Origin: Chloroflexia bacterium
Lineage (GTDB): Bacteria > Chloroflexota > Chloroflexia > Thermomicrobiales > UBA6265
Assembly: GCA_013698285.1 (NCBI GenBank)
Contig: JACCVE010000466.1
Location: forward strand, 1-8,940
Length of the DNA stretch: 8,940 bases
Reading direction: 5' to 3'
Part shown: positions 1 to 6,020 of the stretch, one piece after another
Layout: every line of letters starts with the position of its first letter
Position numbering within the stretch: position 1 is the first letter of the stretch
The notes under the pieces: model-generated
Told to the model about the DNA's origin: nothing
What the model saw: the letters and a program-made list of their open reading frames with translations, nothing else
Databases searched by the model: none
Program-made: the position numbers and the translations under genes

Positions 1-764
1 GGACCCGGCTCAGCTTCGAGTCGGCGATGCTGCGCCTCGGCGGTCAGGTGATCTCGACCGAGAACGCCCGCGAATTCTCATCGGCGATCAAGGGCGAGTC
101 GGTCGAGGACACGATCCGGATCGTCAATGGCTATGCCGATGCGATCGTGATCCGCCACCACGAGCAGGGGGCCGCGGCCCGCGCCGCCGCCGTCTCCGAG
201 GTCCCCGTCATCAACGGCGGCGACGGTCCCGGCGAGCACCCGACCCAGGCCCTCCTCGACCTCTACACGATCCGGCACGAGCTTGGCCGCCTCGATGGCC
301 TCCGCGTCGCCCTGGTTGGCGACCTCCGGTTCGGACGGGCCGCTCGTTCGCTGGCCCGTCTCTTCCGGACCACGGAGGGGACCGAATTGGTCTTCGTCTC
401 GCCCCCGGCCGTGCCGATGGGCGAAGACGTGCGCGACGCGCTGGACCAGGCGGGCGTCCGCTGGCGGGAGGAGAGCGACCTCTACTCCGTCCTGCCGGAG
501 GTCGACGTGGTCTACCAGACCCGCATCCAGCGGGAGCGCTTTGCCACCGCCGAGGAGTACGACGCATCCCGCGGCGTCTACGTGATCGACGCCCCGGCGA
601 TGCGCCGCCTCTCCCCGGATGCGATCGTCCTCCACCCCCTGCCCCGCGTCGACGAGATCACTTCCGACGTCGATTCCGACCCCCGCGCCGCCTACTTCCG
701 CCAGGCCCACAACGGCGTCTTCGTCCGTATGGCCCTGCTGACGACGCTGCTGAATCGGGCCTGA
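1..764 (+). CDS. pyrB: Aspartate carbamoyltransferase catalytic subunit, 5' truncated by window edge
   Basis: Condenses carbamoyl phosphate with L-aspartate, the committed step of de novo pyrimidine synthesis in the cytoplasm. The frame is open from position 3, reading TRLSFESAML, the carbamoyl-phosphate-binding loop (S-T-R-T-R-x-S-F-E) found near residue 50 of the family, so about 50 N-terminal residues lie outside the window. The ATG at 27 is an internal Met of this motif, not the start. Further family marks in order are VIRHHEQGAAARAA (the His/Gln active-site segment), GEHPTQALLDLYTI, VGDLRFGRAARSLA, YQTRIQRERF (Arg and Gln of the aspartate site) and LHPLPRVDEI, then a C-terminal HNGVFVRMALL helix. 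Stop TGA at 762-764. No pyrC follows; the next item is a decayed toxin-antitoxin pair. The other carbamoyltransferase, ornithine (ArgF), is excluded by the aspartate-type TRIQ and PLPR motifs. Product is near certain. Confidence 0.96.
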   Translation, partial: TRLSFESAMLRLGGQVISTENAREFSSAIKGESVEDTIRIVNGYADAIVIRHHEQGAAARAAAVSEVPVINGGDGPGEHPTQALLDLYTIRHELGRLDGLRVALVGDLRFGRAARSLARLFRTTEGTELVFVSPPAVPMGEDVRDALDQAGVRWREESDLYSVLPEVDVVYQTRIQRERFATAEEYDASRGVYVIDAPAMRRLSPDAIVLHPLPRVDEITSDVDSDPRAAYFRQAHNGVFVRMALLTTLLNRA

Positions 765-806
765 CCCGTTGCCCGGCACGGCAGTCGTCGGACGAGCGCG
801 AGCGGC

Positions 807-835
807 GTGAAAGCCCGTCACCGACGCGGTATGAA
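807..835 (+). promoter_or_regulatory. Weak candidate promoter for the toxin-antitoxin remnant
   Basis: GTGAAA at 807-812 and TATGAA at 830-835 are separated by 17 bp. Each matches its sigma-70 consensus hexamer at four of six positions. They lie about 50 bp upstream of the antitoxin start at 888, in the gap after pyrB. The spacing is right, but short motifs of this quality occur by chance, so this is a suggestion only. Confidence 0.25.
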
Positions 836-875
836 CGAGTGGACCTAACAAGAGTTTGGACGGACCTCGATGGAT

Positions 876-882
876 AGAGGGA
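876..882 (+). promoter_or_regulatory. Ribosome binding site of the antitoxin remnant
   Basis: AGAGGGA lies 5 nt before the ATG at 888. This favours 888 over the in-frame ATG at 870 as the original start of the antitoxin reading frame. Confidence 0.5.
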
Positions 883-887
883 CGGTT

Positions 888-1234
888 ATGTCGAGGATCG
901 TCTCGACGCACGACGGTGCCATCCAATGGGCGACCTTGCTGGGAGAGATGTCATGGATCGAGGCGACGAGGTGTTCGTGGAACGCCACGGCGCGCCAGAG
1001 GCAGTCCTGATGCCCGTCGCGGCCTACGATGAGTTGCGGCGATGACGTGACCTGCAGCGCCGTTCTGACACATTGGACGAACTGGTCCTCCTCGAGGAGA
1101 GCATCACTGCCCATAACCGAGGCCGGATGGAAGACGAGGCGGAGGACATTGCCTTTGCCGATCACCTCTCGCACGAACTCATCGATGACATGACCGAGCG
1201 CGGCGATCTCTCGTTCGAGCGCGACCGGAGATAA
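888..1234 (+). pseudogene. Broken Phd/YefM-like antitoxin gene (frameshift plus nonsense codon)
   Basis: A Phd-type antitoxin can be pieced together across two frames. From ATG 888 the frame reads MSRIVSTHDGAIQWATLLGEM, like the N-terminal DNA-binding part of the family. Homology then moves to the frame of ATG 953, with VFVERHGAPEAVLMPV and AAYDELRR, the typical beta-strand and 'Y-x-x-L-R' block. That frame meets TGA at 1043-1045 and reopens with RDLQRRSDTLDELVLLEE, a helical acidic C-terminal part ending GDLSFERDRR and TAA at 1232-1234. Restoring one base near 950 (or removing two, such as 'at' at 948-949) and reading 1043 as a sense codon gives about 115 residues, a normal length. The remnant ends 8 bp before a PIN-domain toxin, the standard antitoxin-first order. 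The antisense strand here is open for 109 codons but resembles no family I know. The Phd assignment rests on motif pattern only. Confidence 0.72.
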
Positions 1235-1242
1235 TCACCGCC

Positions 1243-1682
1243 GTGCGGCTCCCGCTTGATACGAACGTCCTGATCAGCTTTCTCCGGTCCAAGCGCCCGG
1301 GTGAATCCGCGGTCGGCGCGGTGCCGCGAGCCGCGATCGTGGGCCGCTGCTCTTTACTCTATGTGGAGGAAGTCGTCAGCGAACTTGAGCGAACGTTACA
1401 TGAACGTCCCGATCTCGCCGGTCGCATCGACCATCGCGATACGACCCGGCTCATCGCCTACCTACGGGCGCGATCCATTCAGATCGAGCGAGTTCCCCCT
1501 CCATACGAAGAGATCGGACGGGACCGGAAGGACGACTTCTTCTTAGCCCATGCCGCCTCCGCGTCAGCCGACTTCATCGTCACCTCTGACAAAGACCACC
1601 TCGACCTCGAAGATGCCAAGGGAATCCGCATGGTATCCCGCCGGCAATCCTGGAACTCCCGCGGAATGACGTTCTTCCATGA
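1243..1682 (+). pseudogene. PIN-domain toxin (COG1569-like), frameshifted at its C-terminus
   Basis: A PIN-fold ribonuclease, normally the toxin of a type II module. GTG start at 1243, 8 bp after the antitoxin remnant, with GGAG at 1227-1230 as a distant ribosome site. The PIN acidic residues are present: D6 in LPLDTNVLI, E47 in EEVVSELE, D97 in RDRKDDFFLAHA, and D116/D118 in VTSDKDHLDL. The family normally ends with a strand and a short 'P-R-x-F-L-x-L-L' tail. Here the frame reads MVSRRQSWNSRG. Adding one T beside 1648 gives RRQFLELPRNDVLP followed by TGA at 1680-1682, so one base has been lost and with it the stop. Unrepaired, the frame stays open to 3681, antisense to the transporter. The repaired product is 146 residues, a normal size. 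TTA codons and lower GC than the neighbours suggest acquisition by transfer. The catalytic core lies before the lesion, so activity cannot be ruled out. Confidence 0.82.
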
Positions 1683-1719
1683 CGGGTTCTGCTCGCCGGC
1701 TTTACGACGACCGGAGAAA

Positions 1720-1747
1720 CCACGCGCATCCGCACTCTCCAGCGTGG
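1720..1747 (-). terminator. Possible terminator of the MFS gene
   Basis: In the 73-bp convergent gap between the toxin's ancestral stop and the transporter stop, CCACGC (1720-1725) and GCGTGG (1742-1747) form a 6-bp stem with a 16-nt loop. On the minus strand the stem is followed by TTTCT, a short T-rich tract. The stem is short and the loop long, so this is a weak candidate. Confidence 0.3.
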
Positions 1748-1755
1748 CACACATA

Positions 1756-3288
1756 TCACACTGTCTCCTCCCCCGCGTCTACCGTCTCCGGCCCCTGGCG
1801 TCTTCTCGTCCGGATCCGGCGCCACATCGCAGCCTCGACGGTCCGGCCGTGCAAGACGCTCCAGGCGCCGAGGGTCATCAGCAAGAGACCGACGGCCGTC
1901 AGGACCTGGACGACGCCGAAGAGGTCGGCGAAGGCGGCGGCGAAGAAGATCGGCACGAACGAGACGGTGTTCGAGATGGTGAAGAAGGTCGCGTAGACCC
2001 GGGCCCGGATGTTCTCGTGCGAGCGCTCTTGCAACACCGTCTGGGCCGGGACCAGGATGAACGCGTTGCAGATGCCGAGGGTCGCGGTCAGGCACCCGAC
2101 CACCACCACCTCGAACACCACCGGCACATCGCCGCCCGGCCAGGACAGCGAGAGGGCCTCCCGGCTGAGCGCGGTGAGGAGGATCATCAGCCCGGCGACC
2201 AGCATCGACCAATTGATCAGGGTCGCCCGCTCGACCCGGGCCGAGACCCGGCCGACGATCAGGACGCCCACCAGCACCCCGACCCCCGCCGGGGCGACGA
2301 CATAGCCGATGTCCTCCTTCGGCAACCCGACCACCCCGGTCACGAACTCCGGACCCAGGGCGGCGACCATCAAGAAGGTCGTCGCCGCCAGGGTCAGGTG
2401 GCCGATCGCCCGCATCAACATGGTGTCCTGGAGGATGTAGACGAGCCCTTCCTTGATATCCTCCCAGAGCCGGGCGACGGGGTGGACCACCGTCCCGCCC
2501 GCCGGTCCCACGACCGCCATCGCACCGGCCCCGTTCGTGGACTTCGGCAACGTCATCACCAGGGCGGCGCAGCCCAGGAACACGACGACGGTGAACGCCA
2601 GCACCGCGTCGAGGCCGAAGATCTTGACCAGGATCGGGCCGACCGTCGCGAAGCCGAGCAGTTGGGCCGCCGTGAAGGTCAGGTTGAACAGGGCGTTCGC
2701 GCTCATCAGTTGAGCGCGGGGGACCAGGGACGGGATCGTGGCGCCCTGGGCCGGGGCGAAGAATTGACCGGCGATGCCGAAGAGGAACGTGCCGACGTAG
2801 TGGGCCAGCAGGATCGTCTCGACTTGCCACTCGGGGCGGATGAAGAGGAGGGACAGGACGGCCACCCCCCGGGCGACATTGACGACCGCCATCAGGTGGC
2901 GCCGGTTGACCCGGTCGGCCACGACGCCGGCGATCGGCCCGAACAGGACCGACGGCAGCGAGAACGCCAGGATCACCAGGCTGATCGCCGTGTTGGCCTG
3001 GCCGAGGCCATGGATCTCGACGATCTCGCGCACGCGCAACAGCAGCGCGAAGTTGATCATGTTGTTGGCGGTCTGGGAGATCGCCTGGGCGATCCAGAGC
3101 CGGAGGAAGGCCCCGTTGCGGAGGACGGCCGCGAACGAATTGGGCGGGGGGGCGGTGATGATCGTCGGCAGGGGCTCGGCCTCGGGCAACGGGCCCCGGT
3201 CACCCCGCGCCAACCCGAGGATATCGTCGTCGGGTCCCGGACCGTCCGGTGCGACGTTCCCCCCGGGGTCTCCCACCGGTCTCGTCAT
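1756..3288 (-). CDS. MFS transporter, MFS_3-type exporter family
   Basis: Integral-membrane secondary transporter of the major facilitator superfamily; substrate unknown. The 510-residue product starts with about 50 Pro/Gly/Asp-rich residues, likely cytoplasmic, then FLRLWIAQAISQTANN, the first transmembrane helix in the style of the MFS_3/enterobactin-exporter group. MFS motif A appears at about residues 117-133 as GPIAGVVADRVNRRHLM, in the loop between helices 2 and 3. Hydrophobic segments follow through about residue 480, consistent with twelve helices; a central loop near 250-290 separates the two halves, and the C-terminus is basic. The ATG at 3288 overlaps the TGA of the DUF951 gene (ATGA), which fixes the start and suggests translational coupling. 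Three perfect inverted repeats lie just upstream, inside the DUF951 reading frame. Drug or siderophore export would be typical of relatives, but nothing here identifies a substrate. Confidence 0.9.
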   Translation of the reverse strand: MTRPVGDPGGNVAPDGPGPDDDILGLARGDRGPLPEAEPLPTIITAPPPNSFAAVLRNGAFLRLWIAQAISQTANNMINFALLLRVREIVEIHGLGQANTAISLVILAFSLPSVLFGPIAGVVADRVNRRHLMAVVNVARGVAVLSLLFIRPEWQVETILLAHYVGTFLFGIAGQFFAPAQGATIPSLVPRAQLMSANALFNLTFTAAQLLGFATVGPILVKIFGLDAVLAFTVVVFLGCAALVMTLPKSTNGAGAMAVVGPAGGTVVHPVARLWEDIKEGLVYILQDTMLMRAIGHLTLAATTFLMVAALGPEFVTGVVGLPKEDIGYVVAPAGVGVLVGVLIVGRVSARVERATLINWSMLVAGLMILLTALSREALSLSWPGGDVPVVFEVVVVGCLTATLGICNAFILVPAQTVLQERSHENIRARVYATFFTISNTVSFVPIFFAAAFADLFGVVQVLTAVGLLLMTLGAWSVLHGRTVEAAMWRRIRTRRRQGPETVDAGEETV

Positions 3289-3602
3289 CCCGGCGCCGGA
3301 CCATCACCGGGGACTGGTCCGGCCAGGACCGCTGGTCCGGAGACGCTCGTCTCCTCGCCGCCCGTCCCTGAACCCGAGTCAGGGACGGGCGTTTCCGTCC
3401 ACTCCGGCCCACGGCTGACGAACGCCTTCAAACGCCGCTCCAGGTCGCGCCTGGTCAACAGAACCTTGTGCTGGCAGCCGAGGCATCGCAGGCCGATGTC
3501 CGCCCCGAGCCGGACCACCGTCCACTCAAACGACCCGCAGGGGTGTGGCTTGCGCAGGCGAACGACGTCGCCGAGGAAGAATGGGGTCGGTCCTGCTGCC
3601 AT
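3285..3602 (-). CDS. DUF951 family protein with an unusual C-terminal tail
   Basis: Small cytoplasmic protein of the DUF951/COG4481 family; no biochemical role is established to my knowledge. Residues 10-62 carry the family pattern: GDVVRLRKPHPCG, then EW, then RLGADIGLRCLGC, then VLLTRRDLERR. C22, C40 and C43, with H20, could form a small metal-binding site (inference). Family members are usually about 60-70 residues. This one has 105, with a Pro/Gly/Ser/Glu-rich tail after residue 62 that looks disordered and is encoded by DNA dense in inverted repeats. The ATG at 3602 is the only reasonable start; AGGAG at 3606-3610 lies only 3 nt upstream, an unusually short spacing. The gene lies 59 bp after ybaB on the same strand and its stop overlaps the MFS start. 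The fold assignment is firm; whether the tail is functional is open. Confidence 0.88.
   Translation of the reverse strand: MAAGPTPFFLGDVVRLRKPHPCGSFEWTVVRLGADIGLRCLGCQHKVLLTRRDLERRLKAFVSRGPEWTETPVPDSGSGTGGEETSVSGPAVLAGPVPGDGPAPG
3295..3323. repeat. 9-bp perfect inverted repeat before the MFS start
   Basis: GCCGGACCA (3295-3303) and TGGTCCGGC (3315-3323) are perfect complements with an 11-nt loop. In the minus-strand transcript the hairpin ends 6 nt before the MFS start codon, so it could limit ribosome access there. A further copy of TGGTCCGG at 3333-3340 offers an alternative pairing partner. Confidence 0.6.
3339..3354. repeat. 7-bp perfect inverted repeat
   Basis: GGAGACG (3339-3345) and CGTCTCC (3348-3354) are perfect complements separated by two bases, effectively a 6-bp stem with a four-base loop. 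It sits between two other hairpins in the part of the message encoding the DUF951 tail. Confidence 0.55.
3359..3391. repeat. 13-bp perfect inverted repeat in the DUF951 tail
   Basis: CGCCCGTCCCTGA (3359-3371) and TCAGGGACGGGCG (3379-3391) pair without mismatch around a 7-nt loop, ACCCGAG. It encodes part of the low-complexity DUF951 tail (PVPDSGSGTGG). No T-run follows on the minus strand, so it is not a standard intrinsic terminator for that transcript. It is the longest and cleanest hairpin I found in the window. Confidence 0.75.
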
Positions 3603-3661
3603 GGGCTCCTATCCACGGGGAACGGGGAACGAGCCGGCCCGTCAACGACCGGCCTCGACCA

Positions 3662-3964
3662 CTACATGCCGGGGATCTTGATCCCACCGGTCAACGCCGA
3701 CATCTTCTCCTCGGAGATCGCCTCGGCCTTCGTCATCGCGTCCTGGATGGCGGCCGTGATCAGGTCCTCGAGCAGCTCGACATCTTCGGGGTCCACGGCG
3801 CTGGGGTCGATCTTGATCTGGTGAAAGGCCTTGGACCCGGTAACCGTCGCCGTGACGACGCCGCCCCCGGCGGTGCCCTCGACCATCGTCGCGGCCAGCT
3901 CGTCTTGGATCTTGGCCAGCCGGTTCTGCATCTGCTGAATCGCCTTCATGTTCGGCATGCCCAT
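3662..3964 (-). CDS. ybaB: YbaB/EbfC family nucleoid-associated protein
   Basis: Small homodimeric DNA-binding protein that coats the nucleoid and influences expression in species where it has been studied. The 100-residue product has the family layout: an N-terminal amphipathic helix with MKAIQQMQNRLAKIQDEL, a central beta sheet with EGTAGGGVVTATVTGS and HQIKIDP, and a C-terminal helix with LLEDLITAAIQDAMTKAE, ending in a Gly/Pro tail (TGGIKIPGM). The ATG at 3964 is supported by AGGAG at 3972-3976, 7 nt upstream, over the later Met codons at residues 3 and 6. In many bacteria ybaB sits between dnaX and recR. Here it follows recN by 105 bp and neither dnaX nor recR is in view, so genomic linkage to DNA repair is kept only through recN. 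Confidence 0.95.
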   Translation of the reverse strand: MGMPNMKAIQQMQNRLAKIQDELAATMVEGTAGGGVVTATVTGSKAFHQIKIDPSAVDPEDVELLEDLITAAIQDAMTKAEAISEEKMSALTGGIKIPGM

Positions 3965-4069
3965 CGGGGTGCTCCTGTCCTGTCCTCGCCTCGCGGCGCG
4001 ATGCCGGGCTCGTCCCCGGCGACCAGATCGTCGTGGTCCGCCGCAATAGTACCGTGCCGCCCGCGGCGC

Positions 4070-5839
4070 CTACACCGCCGCCGCGGCCTCGCGCCGCGTC
4101 GCCGCCCGGCGGACCATCTCCCGGGCACTCTCCCGCGCCGCCGCCGAGACGGGGAGGCCGTCGAGCATGGCGGCCAGCTCCTCGATCCGGTCCGCTTCCC
4201 CGATCTCGTCCACCCGGGAGATGACGCGGCCGTCCCGCTCGGCCTTGGCGATCCGGAAATGGCTGCCGGCGAAGGCGGCGATCTGCGGCAGGTGGGTGAT
4301 GACGAGGACCTGGTGCCCGGCACTGAGATCGTAGAGCTTCTCGCCGACGACCTGGCCCGACCGGCCGCCGACGCCGACATCGACCTCGTCGAAGACCAGC
4401 GTCGGCGTCGCATCGACCTCGGAGAGGATCGACTTCATCGCCAGCATCAGCCGGGCCGTCTCGCCGCCGGAGGCGACCTTGGCGAGCGGCTTCAGAGCCT
4501 CGCCCCGGTTCGGCGCGATCAGGAACTCGACCCGGTCCGCCCCGGTCTCGTTGACCGTGACTCGCCGCACCTGCCCCTCGCCGTCTCGAAACGGGACGCC
4601 AGCCGGGTCGTCCACGAGCGCCATCCCGACCTCGAACCGGGCCGAGCCCATCCGCAGGTCGGCGATGGTCCCCTCCACGGCCGTCGCCAAGCGCTTCCCG
4701 GCCTCGGCCCGCTGGCGGGAGAGCGCCGAGGCGCGTTCCCCGACCGCGACGGCGAGGGCCGCTTCTCGCTGGCGCAGCGCGACGATCGTGCCCTGGCCGC
4801 CGGTCATCTCCTCCAACTCGGCGGTGGCGTCCTCGCCGTGGGCGATGATCTCCTCGATCGAGCCGCCGTACTTCCGCTTCAGGGTCCTGAGCAGGTCGAG
4901 CCGGTCCTCGACCGTCGCCAGGCGGGCCGGGTCATGCTCGACGGTATCGCGATAGTCCCGCACCTCGACCGAGATGTCTTCGACCAGGAACAACGCCTCC
5001 CGCAGCCGCTCGGCCAGGCGGGACAGGGAGGGATCGACGGCGGCGATCCCGTCCAGCGTCCCACTCGCTCCGCGAAGGGCCGGCAGCGCCCCCCCCGGCT
5101 GGTCAAAGCTGTCATCTTCGCCGATGAGGTCAGCATGGACCGCGACGGCGTCGCCGGTCAGGCGTTCGGCGTTCGCCAGCCTGGCCCGCTCCCCCTCCAG
5201 CCCGGCGTCCTCGCCGGGCGTCAGACCCGCCTCGTCGATCTCCGCGATCTGGAACCGGAGCAGGTCCACCCGCTGCTCCCGATCGCGGGACGACCGCTCG
5301 ATCTGGCCGATCTGGCGCCGGGTCGCCATCAACTCCCGTACCGCGCCAGACAGATCATGCCGGGTCTCGATGAGGCCGGCATAGCGGTCGAGCATATCGA
5401 GCTGAGCATCGGGCCGCAGCAGTGAGAGATGATCGCTCTGACCATGGACATCGACCAGGAAGGCACCGATCCGGCCGAGGGCCCCGGCCGTCGTGGTGGC
5501 ACCGTTGATCCGGGCCAGGCTCCGTCCCCCGGCCTGGATCTCCCGGGCCAGGATGAGGACCCCCTCGTCGAGGTCGATGCCGAGTTCGTCCGCCAGTTCC
5601 CGGAAGCCTGGCCGGTGACGGACCACGTCCAGGTCAAACACGGCTTCGACCCGGGCCGCCTTTGCCCCGGTCCGAACGACATCGGGCCCGATCCGGTCCC
5701 CGAGCACGGCGCCGAGCGCGTCGATCAGGATGGATTTACCCGCCCCGGTCTCGCCGGTCAACGCATTGAAGCCGGGCTCGAGCCGCAGCCGGATCTCGTC
5801 GATGATGGCGAAATCACGGATACCGAGTTCCAGGAGCAT
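4070..5839 (-). CDS. recN: DNA repair protein RecN
   Basis: SMC-like ATPase that acts early in recombinational repair of double-strand breaks. The product is 589 residues, close to the usual 550-590. The N-terminal half-domain begins MLLELGIRDFAIIDEIRLRL and carries Walker A GETGAGKS at 29-36. Coiled-coil arms rich in Glu/Arg/Leu occupy about 150-390. The C-terminal half-domain has the ABC signature VASGGETARLML (455-466), Walker B LVFDEVDVGVGG (481-492) and the switch segment VITHLPQIAAF (513-523). VDVHGQSDHLSLL at about 129-141 is typical of RecN. The frame is open up to 6010, but the family N-terminus starts at the ATG at 5839, preceded by AGGTAGGT with AGGT 6 nt upstream; the 57 extra codons are low-complexity and rejected. 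The gene follows the ADP-ribosylglycohydrolase homologue by 181 bp, room for its own promoter. No clear LexA box was seen. Confidence 0.96.
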   Translation of the reverse strand: MLLELGIRDFAIIDEIRLRLEPGFNALTGETGAGKSILIDALGAVLGDRIGPDVVRTGAKAARVEAVFDLDVVRHRPGFRELADELGIDLDEGVLILAREIQAGGRSLARINGATTTAGALGRIGAFLVDVHGQSDHLSLLRPDAQLDMLDRYAGLIETRHDLSGAVRELMATRRQIGQIERSSRDREQRVDLLRFQIAEIDEAGLTPGEDAGLEGERARLANAERLTGDAVAVHADLIGEDDSFDQPGGALPALRGASGTLDGIAAVDPSLSRLAERLREALFLVEDISVEVRDYRDTVEHDPARLATVEDRLDLLRTLKRKYGGSIEEIIAHGEDATAELEEMTGGQGTIVALRQREAALAVAVGERASALSRQRAEAGKRLATAVEGTIADLRMGSARFEVGMALVDDPAGVPFRDGEGQVRRVTVNETGADRVEFLIAPNRGEALKPLAKVASGGETARLMLAMKSILSEVDATPTLVFDEVDVGVGGRSGQVVGEKLYDLSAGHQVLVITHLPQIAAFAGSHFRIAKAERDGRVISRVDEIGEADRIEELAAMLDGLPVSAAARESAREMVRRAATRREAAAAV

Positions 5840-5883
5840 CCCGCTACCTACCTCGCACCGGGGCGTGTCCTCGTCTGCCGACC

Positions 5884-5891
5884 ATAGTGTA
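5884..5891 (-). promoter_or_regulatory. Weak candidate -10 region upstream of recN
   Basis: The minus strand reads TACACTAT here, about 45 bp before the recN start, and it is the most AT-rich spot of the 181-bp gap between the ADP-ribosylglycohydrolase gene and recN. No convincing -35 hexamer at 16-18 bp and no palindromic SOS box could be found. It is reported only to mark where a promoter could lie. Confidence 0.2.
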
Positions 5892-6020
5892 GGCCGGTGC
5901 CTCCCGTGGGCACGAACGGCGAGCGCGGGTGGATACGGTGGGCGCCCTGGTCCGCCGGGCCGGACGAGATGTCCGTTCCTGCACGGTCGATCCATCGGGA
6001 GCCGCGACACAGAGTCTGGA

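Noticed and set aside
78..926. 282-codon open frame on the minus strand
   Set aside because: It is antisense to pyrB, whose sense frame carries every carbamoyltransferase motif.
845..1174. 109-codon open frame on the minus strand over the antitoxin remnant
   Set aside because: It is uninterrupted, but its translation resembles nothing I recognise. The plus-strand pieces match an antitoxin pattern in the expected place before a PIN toxin.
940..1660. Programmed frameshifting or stop-codon read-through in the toxin-antitoxin pair
   Set aside because: No slippery heptamer or following strong stem is visible at 950 or 1648, and three independent events would be needed. Decay is simpler.
1683..3681. 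Continuation of the plus-strand frame beginning at 1243, in total 812 codons
   Set aside because: Beyond 1682 it is antisense to a clearly recognisable MFS transporter and the DUF951 gene. Its composition (Asp, Arg, Gln, His, Gly rich) is typical of a reverse-strand reading of GC-rich coding DNA.
3545..5425. 626-codon open frame on the plus strand
   Set aside because: It is antisense to ybaB and recN, both of which have full sets of family motifs. The translation shows no domain and is Arg/Asp/Gly rich.
5840..6010. 57-codon N-terminal extension of RecN
   Set aside because: RecN proteins begin at the MLLELGIRDF segment. The extension is Pro/Arg/Gly rich, and a ribosome site lies just before 5839.
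5840..6020. SOS (LexA) box upstream of recN
   Set aside because: CGAACG is present near 5911-5920, but the partner half-site GTTCG is missing at the required spacing.
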